Source: Bacteroidales bacterium (GTDB taxonomy: Bacteria > Bacteroidota > Bacteroidia > Bacteroidales > M50B96). Taken from it: a stretch of DNA of 64,000 bases. Location: assembly GCA_021740905.1 (NCBI GenBank), contig JAIOYV010000022.1, forward strand, positions 1 through 64,000, given 5' to 3'. This document shows positions 57,088-64,000 of the stretch, in pieces. The translations under genes and the position numbers were made by a program. Each line of letters starts with the position of its first letter. Position 1 is the stretch's first letter. The notes beneath the pieces were generated by a model that saw only the letters and a list, made by a program, of their open reading frames with translations, was not told the DNA's origin and did no database searches.

Positions 57088-57609
57088 ATGAAAAACGTAA
57101 CAAATGTACTATCCAATGAGCATCAGACCATATTAAGAGCCATTGATGCCGTTATAATTGCGTGTGAGAAGTCAGAAAAGAGCAACGAGCTTGACAAACC
57201 TTACTTTGAACATGTAATCTATTTCATAAAAAACTACGCCGACAAGTTTCACCATGCCAAAGAAGAAGACATCCTGTTTCGCACCATGCTCGAAGGACAG
57301 GGGGGCATGCACTGCAACCCAATCCCAGTGATGCTTTCGGAACACGATGAAGGGCGTAGATATGTAGCCGGGATGGAAGAAGGCTTGAGTCAAAACGATA
57401 AAGCAAGGATACTTGAAAATGTACGGGGGTATTGTTATTTGCTTCAGAACCATATTTACAAGGAAGACAATATCCTTTACCCCATGGCAGAAAGTGCATT
57501 GGATGACACCCAAAAAGAGGAGATATTAAAACAGTATAAAGAGGTTGAAGCCAAGAGTTTTACTGTCGATGAATTAAAGGAAATGCTTTCGAAAATTTCT
57601 TCTTTTTAA
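57088..57609 (+). CDS. Hemerythrin-domain protein
   Basis: A 173-residue four-helix hemerythrin-like protein with di-iron ligand pattern NEHQTILR, FHHAKEEDILF, LSEHDEGRRYV and NHIYKEDNILYP. Likely binds O2, NO or iron in the cytoplasm. It lies 27 bases after nadA. Length is normal for single-domain members. Confidence 0.88.
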   Translation: MKNVTNVLSNEHQTILRAIDAVIIACEKSEKSNELDKPYFEHVIYFIKNYADKFHHAKEEDILFRTMLEGQGGMHCNPIPVMLSEHDEGRRYVAGMEEGLSQNDKARILENVRGYCYLLQNHIYKEDNILYPMAESALDDTQKEEILKQYKEVEAKSFTVDELKEMLSKISSF

Positions 57610-57695
57610 GAATTAGTACAGTTTAAAAGTCATCAACGGAAGCAAGCTCAAAATTGTTTCCAATTAAATCATCCATCAACCCTTCAGAAATACGT

Positions 57696-59237
57696 ATGAA
57701 ACAAAACTGGAAAATTTATAAGAAGCTACACAAGTGGCCAGGCTTGATCATATCCTTTCTATTGTTGTATTACGGCGTAACAGGGATATTCATGAATCAT
57801 CGCGAAAGCTTTTCAGGGATTGATATAAGTAGGAATATCCTGCCCAATGAGTACCAATACTTGAACTGGAACAACGGGGCATTAAAAGGAAACCTCTTCC
57901 TTAGCAAAGACAGTGTCCTGGTTTTTGGCAATATTGGTATCTGGCTGTGCGATTCAAACTTTACCCATCATTCCTCTTTCAATTCAGGCTTTCCAAAAGG
58001 CATGGATAACCGGAAGATATTTGATGTGCTCCAAACCGAAAATGGCGATTTGTATGCCGCCACCCAGTTTGGCTTGTTCGCCTGGAATAAGGAAGAAGAG
58101 AAATGGAAGAAGTTTAATCTAAATACCAAAATCGACAGGTTTGTTGGGCTTGAGAGTGTGGGCGATACCGTTTATGCCTTAAACCGGTCGTACCTGTTCA
58201 AAGGAAAAACCGAGGGCTACAACACCAAATTTCAGAAAACAGAATTGGCAGAGCCAGATGGATATATTAATAAAGTGGGGGTTTTTCAAACTATTTGGCA
58301 AATCCATTCGGGCGAAATATTTGGCTTGCCTGGTCAACTTTTTGTCGATTTTCTGGGACTGGTCACCATTTTTTTATCCCTTACCGGAATTATCTATTTC
58401 TTTTTCCCTGGCTGGATAAAACGGCGAAAAAGAAAAGCAAAACCTCGAAGGCAGATCGTAAGGATCAATAAATGGTCGTTGAAGTGGCACAATAAAACAG
58501 GGGCATGGTTTTTTGTTTTCCTGAGTATCCTGTTTTTCACGGGCATTTTTCTCCGGCCACCCTTATTGATTGCAATCGCCAATGCCGAAGTCAGCCCCAT
58601 AAAATTTTCCCATCTCGACCAGCCCAACCCCTGGTACGACAAGCTTAGGGATATTCTTTACGATGCAGCAAAAGGAAATTTCCTTCTGTCCACTTCCGAA
58701 GGGATGTTTTATTTGGAAAAGGGTACTAAGAAGCCAATCCCTTTTCGCATACAACCGCCCGTAAGCGTAATGGGGATCAACAGTTTTGAACCCTACCGCG
58801 ACGGGGCATATCTGATCGGCTCCTTTGCCGGCCTGTTTTTGTGGCATCCCAACCACCCCGAAATTTTCAATTTTGCCGACGGGACACTTTACAGACCACA
58901 AACATCGGGAAACCCCATTGGGGATTTCAAAGTCACTGGAGTTTTGAAAGACAAGGCTGGCAATCGCTATTTGGCCGATTACGATCTGGGTATTTTACCG
59001 CTTCGGCACACAATAGCCTTTCCCGATATGCCCAAAGAAATAATCGAAGAATCGAAAATGTCGCTGTGGAACGTATCCCTCGAAATCCATACAGGCCGCA
59101 TATTTAATTTCCTAATTGGCAATTTCTATATCCTCATCGTCCCATTAAGTGGATTGGCCGGGGTGATTGTAGTTATAAGTGGATACATTCTTTGGAGAAG
59201 AAAATATAAAAAGAGAAATGTAGTTGAGATTTCGTAA
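57696..59237 (+). CDS. PepSY-associated membrane protein with propeller-like periplasmic part
   Basis: A 513-residue protein of the PepSY_TM type. N-terminal helix (WPGLIISFLLLYYGVTGIFMNHRESF), a periplasmic stretch, a second pair of helices (DFLGLVTIFLSLTGIIYFFFPGWIKRRKRK; GAWFFVFLSILFFTGIFL), another periplasmic stretch and a C-terminal helix. The periplasmic parts read like propeller blades (GDLYAATQFGLFAWNKEEEKWKKF; AAKGNFLLSTSEGMFYLEKG), unusual for PepSY proteins, which are linked to ferric and flavin reductases. The His in KLHKWPG and in KWHNKTGAW are typical positions. Start at 57696 because the upstream residues are not membrane-like. Confidence 0.8.
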   Translation: MKQNWKIYKKLHKWPGLIISFLLLYYGVTGIFMNHRESFSGIDISRNILPNEYQYLNWNNGALKGNLFLSKDSVLVFGNIGIWLCDSNFTHHSSFNSGFPKGMDNRKIFDVLQTENGDLYAATQFGLFAWNKEEEKWKKFNLNTKIDRFVGLESVGDTVYALNRSYLFKGKTEGYNTKFQKTELAEPDGYINKVGVFQTIWQIHSGEIFGLPGQLFVDFLGLVTIFLSLTGIIYFFFPGWIKRRKRKAKPRRQIVRINKWSLKWHNKTGAWFFVFLSILFFTGIFLRPPLLIAIANAEVSPIKFSHLDQPNPWYDKLRDILYDAAKGNFLLSTSEGMFYLEKGTKKPIPFRIQPPVSVMGINSFEPYRDGAYLIGSFAGLFLWHPNHPEIFNFADGTLYRPQTSGNPIGDFKVTGVLKDKAGNRYLADYDLGILPLRHTIAFPDMPKEIIEESKMSLWNVSLEIHTGRIFNFLIGNFYILIVPLSGLAGVIVVISGYILWRRKYKKRNVVEIS

Positions 59238-59281
59238 TTTGCAAATCATAAAAACTAAACATACATAAAATTAAACATACA

Positions 59282-60529
59282 ATGAGCGAACTAATAAATA
59301 ATTCCAGGTTTCGAAAAGAGAGACTTAGAGAGTTGATATTGAAACTGCACGACGGTGAGTCGGCACAAAAGGTTAGGGAAGAGTTGATCGACACCCTTAA
59401 ACATATCCCTTATGGCGAAGTGGTTGAGGTGGAACAGGAGCTAATAAACGAGGGGCTGCCCGAGTCCGAAGTGCTGAAGCTATGTGATGTACATGGTGAA
59501 GTTTTAGAGGGTCATGTGGATGTAAGCGGAGCAAAGGAAATCCCCGAAGGCCATCCGGTCGATGTATTCAAGGATGAAAACATAGAACTAAAAAAAGAGG
59601 CGGACAAAGCACTTGGATTGATCGGCAATTTGAATGAAATTGACGATGCCTCTTTTAAAAATTATGTGTATGAATTACATGCTTGTTTCAATAACCTAAT
59701 GGATGTTGACAAGCACTACCAACGCAAGGAATATTTGGTTTTTCCTTATTTGGAGAAAAACGAAATTACCGGCCCGCCAAAAGTTATGTGGGGAAAACAT
59801 GATGAAATAAGGGAACAATTAAAAGGATGTATTGAGTTGCTGAAAGAACCCGTTTTGAATAAACAAGACCTCCTGGATTCCCACGATCTTTTGTTTCTAC
59901 CAGCCCTAAAAGCATTGACCGATATGATCAACAAAGAAGAGGAAATACTGTTCCCAATGTGCATGGATGTATTGACCACCGAAGATTGGTGGAATATCCA
60001 CAATCAGACCCTGGAAATTGGCTTTACCCTTTACGACCCACTTGTCGATTGGAAACCCGAAGGTTATTCAGATACTACACAAAATGCACACCCGGCACAA
60101 GCTGATGGAAGCATTCAATTGCCATCCGGTAGTTTTACGGCCAAGGAAATTATGGCCATTCTCAACACCATCCCTGTCGACATGACTTTTGTGGATAAAA
60201 ACGATAAGGTAAAATATTTCACCCAGGGCAAAGAACGCATATTTACCCGTAGCCGGTCTATCATTAACCGGGATGTGCGCTTGTGTCACCCTCCGGGAAG
60301 CACCCATATTGTGGAAAAAATAATAGAGGATTTTAAATCGGGCAAAGCCTCACACACGCCTTTCTGGATTCAAATGAATGGTAAGTTTATATTAATAGAA
60401 TACTATGCCCTGCGCGATGAAGACGGTGAATACCTTGGCACCTTAGAGGTTTCGCAAGATTTGACCAAAAACAGGGCATTGGAAGGCGAAAGACGAATTT
60501 TATCTTACACTGATAACAAGGAAGAATAA
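59282..60529 (+). CDS. DUF438 / hemerythrin / PAS protein
   Basis: A 415-residue multi-domain protein: DUF438 (about 10-80, RLRELILKLHDGESAQKVREEL, EVEQELINEGLPESEVLKLCDVHGEVLEGHV), a hemerythrin-like bundle (about 115-245: KHYQRKEYLVFPYLE, GKHDEIREQLK, INKEEEILFP) and a C-terminal PAS-like domain (about 290-405: AILNTIPVDMTFVDKNDKVKYFTQGKERIFTRSRSIINRDVRLCHPP). No output domain is present, so it may pass redox or NO information to a partner or act as an oxygen/NO reductase-type protein. It starts the cluster of the three related genes; one base separates its stop from the next start. Confidence 0.88.
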   Translation: MSELINNSRFRKERLRELILKLHDGESAQKVREELIDTLKHIPYGEVVEVEQELINEGLPESEVLKLCDVHGEVLEGHVDVSGAKEIPEGHPVDVFKDENIELKKEADKALGLIGNLNEIDDASFKNYVYELHACFNNLMDVDKHYQRKEYLVFPYLEKNEITGPPKVMWGKHDEIREQLKGCIELLKEPVLNKQDLLDSHDLLFLPALKALTDMINKEEEILFPMCMDVLTTEDWWNIHNQTLEIGFTLYDPLVDWKPEGYSDTTQNAHPAQADGSIQLPSGSFTAKEIMAILNTIPVDMTFVDKNDKVKYFTQGKERIFTRSRSIINRDVRLCHPPGSTHIVEKIIEDFKSGKASHTPFWIQMNGKFILIEYYALRDEDGEYLGTLEVSQDLTKNRALEGERRILSYTDNKEE

Positions 60530-60530
60530 T

Positions 60531-61049
60531 ATGGAAAAATTGATCATAACACCCAAAACAAAAATTTACGACCTCCTAGAGGCATATCCTCAATTAGAGG
60601 AAGTGCTGATTGGTTCGGCACCCCAATTTAAAAAGCTGCAAAATCCAATCTTGCGCAAGACTATCACAAAAATCACAAATCTCGGTCAGGCGGCAGTTAT
60701 TGGTGGGTTAAAGGTTGAGGAACTGATAAATAAACTACGCTCGGAAGTTGGACAAACATCCACCGAAACAATGGAAGTTGAAAGTGGCAATTTTATCACC
60801 AACAAACCCGATTGGTTTGACGAATCAAAAGTGTCGGAATCAATCGATATCCGCGACATGCTTAATGCCGGAGAACAACCTGTTCATGAAGTGCTGTCGG
60901 CACTCAAAAAACTGAAAGAGGATCAGATATTGAAAGTGATAGCCCCTTTTATTCCGGTCCCACTTATCGACAAATCGTTAAGCTTGAGTTATCAGCATTG
61001 GCTGGATACAAAAGGAGAAGAGGAGTATTGGATATTTTTCTGCAAATAG
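60531..61049 (+). CDS. DUF1858 / DUF2249-like protein
   Basis: A 172-residue protein joining a DUF1858 domain (about 3-70: IITPKTKIYDLLEAYPQLEEVLIGSAPQFKKLQNPILRKTI) to a DUF2249-like domain (about 105-170: ESIDIRDMLNAGEQPVHEVL, HWLDTKGEEEYWIFF). Both occur with NO-related and hemerythrin genes in other bacteria; their function is not known. It lies between the two PAS/hemerythrin genes, 1 base after one and 7 before the other. Confidence 0.85.
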   Translation: MEKLIITPKTKIYDLLEAYPQLEEVLIGSAPQFKKLQNPILRKTITKITNLGQAAVIGGLKVEELINKLRSEVGQTSTETMEVESGNFITNKPDWFDESKVSESIDIRDMLNAGEQPVHEVLSALKKLKEDQILKVIAPFIPVPLIDKSLSLSYQHWLDTKGEEEYWIFFCK

Positions 61050-61056
61050 TAGTTTT

Positions 61057-62247
61057 ATGTCAGAGTTTACAAATACACAAGAGAAAAGGCTTGCCAAGCT
61101 TCATGAAGTTTCAACACTTCTATTGAAGACTGGCAATGCCCGTTCTTTTATCCTTGAAAATAAAGATTTCATCCCGACAGTAATTCCCGATGATTTTATA
61201 AAACTTTTTGATGTGCTTATCCAGGAAGGGCAAAAAGTTGAAGATTTAAAACCGCTTTCCAACAAGATCCTGAATATATTTCACAATGCCATTGATAGTT
61301 ACCAAAGACCGGAAATCCCGCCCAATTCATTCTTAGCGATTTTAGAGCAAAACAATGCTGCAATGAATGAGGTCTTGAATAAAATCAGGCCAGTTTTTAA
61401 GGCTTTCGTTAAGGATCAAAAGGATGAACAGATTACCTCGGATTTGATTTTACTTTTTGAAGAGCTGAACATGTTTGCCAAGCATTACATCATAAAAGAA
61501 AATGTGCTTTTCCCAATCCTCGAAAAAACATGGCCTGACTATAGATGTATCCAAATCATGTGGTCGTTCCACGACGATATCCGAAGAAATATAAAATCCA
61601 TTTTAGATCAACTTAAAAATGGTGTTGATGATTTTCAACTATTTAGTCGCAAGGTTGGTGATGTTTTCTTTAATATGTTGGCCATTAAGTTCCGCGAAGA
61701 AAAAATCCTGTTTCCTTATATTTTATCTACTGTGAGTGAAGAACATCTCACCAAAATGAACAGAGAGGGGCAAGAAATTGGTTATCCCTTTATTCAGCCC
61801 ACCGAAACGATTGAACATAAGGAACAACCTACCGATGTTACGGACAAGGTAAATCTAAGTACGGGCTTGCTTACCATCGACCAAATTAAACTCATCTTTA
61901 ATCATTTGCCTGTAGATATAACCTATGTAGATGAGCAAGACAAGGTTCGCTACTTTTCATCTCCAAAAAAGCGGATATTCCATCGAACAACAGCCATAAT
62001 TGATCGTGAAGTAAAAAACTGCCACCCTCCTGAAAGCGTTCATGTGGTTGAAAAGATAATAGAATCTTTCAGAAATGGCGAAAAAGACCAGGCCAATTTC
62101 TGGATCAAAATGAAAGGGGAATACATTCTGATACAATATTTTGCAGTTAGAGACGAAAATAGAAATTATAAAGGAGTGATTGAAGTAACCCAGGAAATAT
62201 CCGAAATCAAAGCTATTGAAGGTGAAAAGAGGCTGCTTGATTGGTAG
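61057..62247 (+). CDS. Hemerythrin / PAS protein, paralogue without DUF438
   Basis: A 396-residue paralogue of the 59282 gene. It has a different N-terminal helical region, then a hemerythrin-like bundle (about 95-240: NMFAKHYIIKENVLFPILEK, SFHDDIRRNIKSIL, KFREEKILFPYIL), then the same PAS-like domain (about 280-390: FNHLPVDITYVDEQDKVRYFSSPKKRIFHRTTAIIDREVKNCHPPESVHVVEKIIESF). The PAS parts of the two proteins are close in sequence. The pair likely evolved by duplication and senses related signals. Confidence 0.87.
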   Translation: MSEFTNTQEKRLAKLHEVSTLLLKTGNARSFILENKDFIPTVIPDDFIKLFDVLIQEGQKVEDLKPLSNKILNIFHNAIDSYQRPEIPPNSFLAILEQNNAAMNEVLNKIRPVFKAFVKDQKDEQITSDLILLFEELNMFAKHYIIKENVLFPILEKTWPDYRCIQIMWSFHDDIRRNIKSILDQLKNGVDDFQLFSRKVGDVFFNMLAIKFREEKILFPYILSTVSEEHLTKMNREGQEIGYPFIQPTETIEHKEQPTDVTDKVNLSTGLLTIDQIKLIFNHLPVDITYVDEQDKVRYFSSPKKRIFHRTTAIIDREVKNCHPPESVHVVEKIIESFRNGEKDQANFWIKMKGEYILIQYFAVRDENRNYKGVIEVTQEISEIKAIEGEKRLLDW

Positions 62248-62300
62248 AATCCTTAAAGTTCACAACATTCTACGAAAAATGAAAAAACGAATATAAAGCG

Positions 62301-62308
62301 TATATTTG
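62301..62308 (+). promoter_or_regulatory. TAnnTTTG promoter box
   Basis: TATATTTG lies 36 bases before the ATG at 62345 of the DUF3124 gene and fits the Bacteroidetes -7 element. No good -33 box was found. Confidence 0.4.
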
Positions 62309-62344
62309 AAGGGGATTACCAAAACATTATTAAATTATTTTGAT

Positions 62345-62890
62345 ATGAAACCGAAAGATATATTTCTAAGCACCTTATTGACAATCAGTACATTTTTGTT
62401 GTTTTATTCGTGCAGCAATAACGAGCCTGTGGTAGAGGATAAAAAAACCCACCCCAGTCATAAATATAATTATGTTTCGGTTGATACTTCGTTGTTTACC
62501 TATTTCCAAACAGATTATGCCCCCGTATATTCCGATATTTACCACCGCGATGGCACCAGAAGGTTTAGTTTAACGGTGACACTGAGCATAAGGAATACTT
62601 CTAAGGTCGATTCAGTTTACATTCTTTCAACTACTTATTACGATTCGTACGGCAAACCTATTAAAGAATATGTTAAATCCATGATATTGTTGTCTCCCCT
62701 TGAGTCCATTGAGTTTGTTGTTGATGAAAAGGAAATATCGGGAGGTGCAGGCGCAAACTTTATTGTTGAGTGGGGAGCGATTAATTATACCAACCAATTA
62801 TTGGTACAAACGGTAATGATTGGAACCAATGGGCAACAGGGAATATCTTTTTTGACAGATGCAAAGAAGGTTGAGAGTAGAATAAAATAG
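62345..62890 (+). CDS. DUF3124 lipoprotein
   Basis: A 181-residue protein with a lipoprotein signal (LLTISTFLLFYSCSNNEP, Cys at the lipobox). The DUF3124 body is visible: VPVYSDIYHRDG-like start (APVYSDIYHRDGTRRFSLTVTLSIRN), YILSTTYYDSYGKPIKEYVKS, LLSPLESIEFVVDEKEISGGAGANFIVEWGA. Function unknown; members are small periplasmic or surface proteins. Start at 62345 is chosen because the signal peptide begins there. A promoter box precedes it. Confidence 0.8.
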   Translation: MKPKDIFLSTLLTISTFLLFYSCSNNEPVVEDKKTHPSHKYNYVSVDTSLFTYFQTDYAPVYSDIYHRDGTRRFSLTVTLSIRNTSKVDSVYILSTTYYDSYGKPIKEYVKSMILLSPLESIEFVVDEKEISGGAGANFIVEWGAINYTNQLLVQTVMIGTNGQQGISFLTDAKKVESRIK

Positions 62891-62976
62891 CAAGATGCCC
62901 TTACCATCAATATCCTTTGGGTGTCCGACAAATTTACCAATTTAATTTACCAGACATGCTTCTCTCCAGTTTAGAG

Positions 62977-63711
62977 TTAGTCATTTAATTGATTTCCCCA
63001 AAAATATGCCATATCCACCACACTTATAGATTTCCCATCCAGTTTGATTTGCTTCTTCTTATCCAGTGTGGTCAAAACCCTTATCACAGTTTCGTAGGTT
63101 GTGCCTGCAAGGCTGGCAATGTCCTTACGTGCTATGGTAAACTTCAACCTGTTTCCGTCATTTTCGTCAATTCCAAAAGATTCCATAACATCGCGAAGGG
63201 CATATTCAACCTTTTCCTTTGCAGGAATATTGGTACATGTATTTGCCCTGCGTTCCATTTTCTTTAGTTTGCCTGCAAGCAAATCAATGATGTAAAAAGC
63301 AAGGTCTTTATTGGCTTCGATGGCGAGCCTGAAAATATCCATCGGGAAAAACGTGACCTCACATTCGCTCAGTGCTTTTGCCGAAACCGTGTAGTCCGAG
63401 CCATTGTTGCCAAGCCCGCGATAGCCCAAAATTTCTCCCCCTTTTACAAGGTCCACGATTTTCTCCGACCGCTTATCGAATTCGTATACTTTGATGTAGC
63501 CCGAATACACACAATAAATACCTTCTACCTTATCGCCTTTTGCGAATATCTCTGTGCCAGCCGGGAACAGGTAAGTCAATTTATGTTTAGTAAGAAAAAC
63601 TCTCCATTCGGTCGAGCAAAACCGCCGGACCACACAAGTCTGGCTATTGCACGTGTCGCAATGTCTCTTTTTATGCAAAAGCAAAGTTTCCAATATGGGC
63701 TTCTCAATCAT
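62977..63711 (-). CDS. Crp/Fnr-family regulator with four N-terminal cysteines
   Basis: A 244-residue regulator. The N-terminus has C18, C21, C26 and C32 (HCDTCNSQTCVVRRFCSTEW), a CX2CX4CX5C set like the Fe-S ligands of FNR proteins. A cyclic-nucleotide-type beta-barrel domain follows (about 40-150: FPAGTEIFAKGDKVEGIYCVYSGYIKVYEF) and a winged helix with FTIARKDIASLAGTTYETVIRVLTTLDKKKQI. It probably senses oxygen or NO through a cluster. It lies at the end of the NO-response region in the opposite direction and is a candidate controller of it. Confidence 0.88.
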   Translation of the reverse strand: MIEKPILETLLLHKKRHCDTCNSQTCVVRRFCSTEWRVFLTKHKLTYLFPAGTEIFAKGDKVEGIYCVYSGYIKVYEFDKRSEKIVDLVKGGEILGYRGLGNNGSDYTVSAKALSECEVTFFPMDIFRLAIEANKDLAFYIIDLLAGKLKKMERRANTCTNIPAKEKVEYALRDVMESFGIDENDGNRLKFTIARKDIASLAGTTYETVIRVLTTLDKKKQIKLDGKSISVVDMAYFWGNQLND

Positions 63712-63744
63712 GTAAAGTCGGGTTCATAAAATATTATTCTATTG

Positions 63745-63774
63745 CAAAGATGTGAAATAAATTAGCTTAATCAA
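63745..63774 (-). promoter_or_regulatory. Promoter of the Crp/Fnr gene
   Basis: On the minus strand a TTTG at 63774-63771 (-33) is followed after 18 bases by CATCTTTG (63752-63745), close to the TAnnTTTG box. The start codon is at 63711, so the leader is about 25-30 bases. Confidence 0.45.
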
Positions 63775-64000
63775 ATTAGGATTACAATTATTGTATGATT
63801 GCAAACATACTATCAGTAAATTCTAATATATGACAAAAAACATAGTATTGAGAGGAAAGAAATTTTTTAGCAAATTTCATCATGGCGAACATGCAAGCTC
63901 TAATCTCCTGCACAATAATACTTATAGCCGTTTTTAGTTTGTAGCTGGCGCACATTGTCGAAGTTAGTTTTTATAAAAATATATTATTTATTATGATTCT

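Overview
The window looks like chromosomal DNA of a Bacteroidota (Bacteroidetes) bacterium. Evidence: type IX secretion (T9SS) cargo proteins with C-terminal sorting domains, PKD and SprB-type repeats, PorV- and PorP/SprF-like outer membrane proteins, a gingipain-like C25 peptidase, a TonB receptor/DUF4249 pair, hybrid propeller histidine kinases, near absence of Shine-Dalgarno sequences, and several promoters of the Bacteroidetes TAnnTTTG type. No rRNA, tRNA or CRISPR array was seen.

Layout. 0-5.4 kb: a secreted BNR/SprB-repeat protein, a membrane-anchored AraC-type regulator and a glycosyltransferase, with short tandem repeats between the last two. 5.4-11 kb: a repeat-rich gap, P5C dehydrogenase (pruA), and two T9SS cargo genes. 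One of these is a deiodinase-like thioredoxin-fold protein whose active-site Cys/Sec codon is an in-frame UGA; this is the most interesting signal in the window. 11-15.3 kb: a LytTR response regulator and its propeller/histidine-kinase partner. 15.3-20.8 kb: a run of poorly characterised genes (YwqK-like, two zinc-ribbon/TerB-like paralogues around a small zinc-ribbon membrane protein, DUF4419, DUF2167). 21-28.7 kb: PorV-like and PorP/SprF-like outer membrane proteins, two small barrels and a 1381-residue C25 peptidase with its own T9SS sorting domain.

28.7-38.7 kb is an AT-rich accessory island: a decayed DUF3987 gene, a small zinc-finger protein, a type IIG restriction-modification gene cut by an in-frame amber codon, a TrlF-like PHP/AAA ATPase gene cut by a one-base frameshift at an A8 tract, and an intact DUF2130 gene. 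It ends in a gap with 15-bp repeats that resemble a decayed transposon end, next to a truncated TetR gene. 38.6-52.2 kb: two minus-strand operons, one with a TonB receptor, DUF4249 lipoprotein, metallophosphoesterase and outer-membrane barrels, the other a TetR-controlled RND efflux pump.

52.4-63.7 kb is a coherent nitric-oxide / Fe-S stress region: quinol nitric oxide reductase and the di-iron repair protein Ric diverge from one regulatory region holding a palindrome, followed by an Rrf2 regulator with four cysteines, NadA, a hemerythrin protein, a PepSY membrane protein, two PAS/hemerythrin sensor-like proteins (one with DUF438), a DUF1858/DUF2249 protein, a DUF3124 lipoprotein and an FNR-like regulator with four N-terminal cysteines. 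Together they would sense NO, destroy it, repair iron clusters and protect NAD synthesis.
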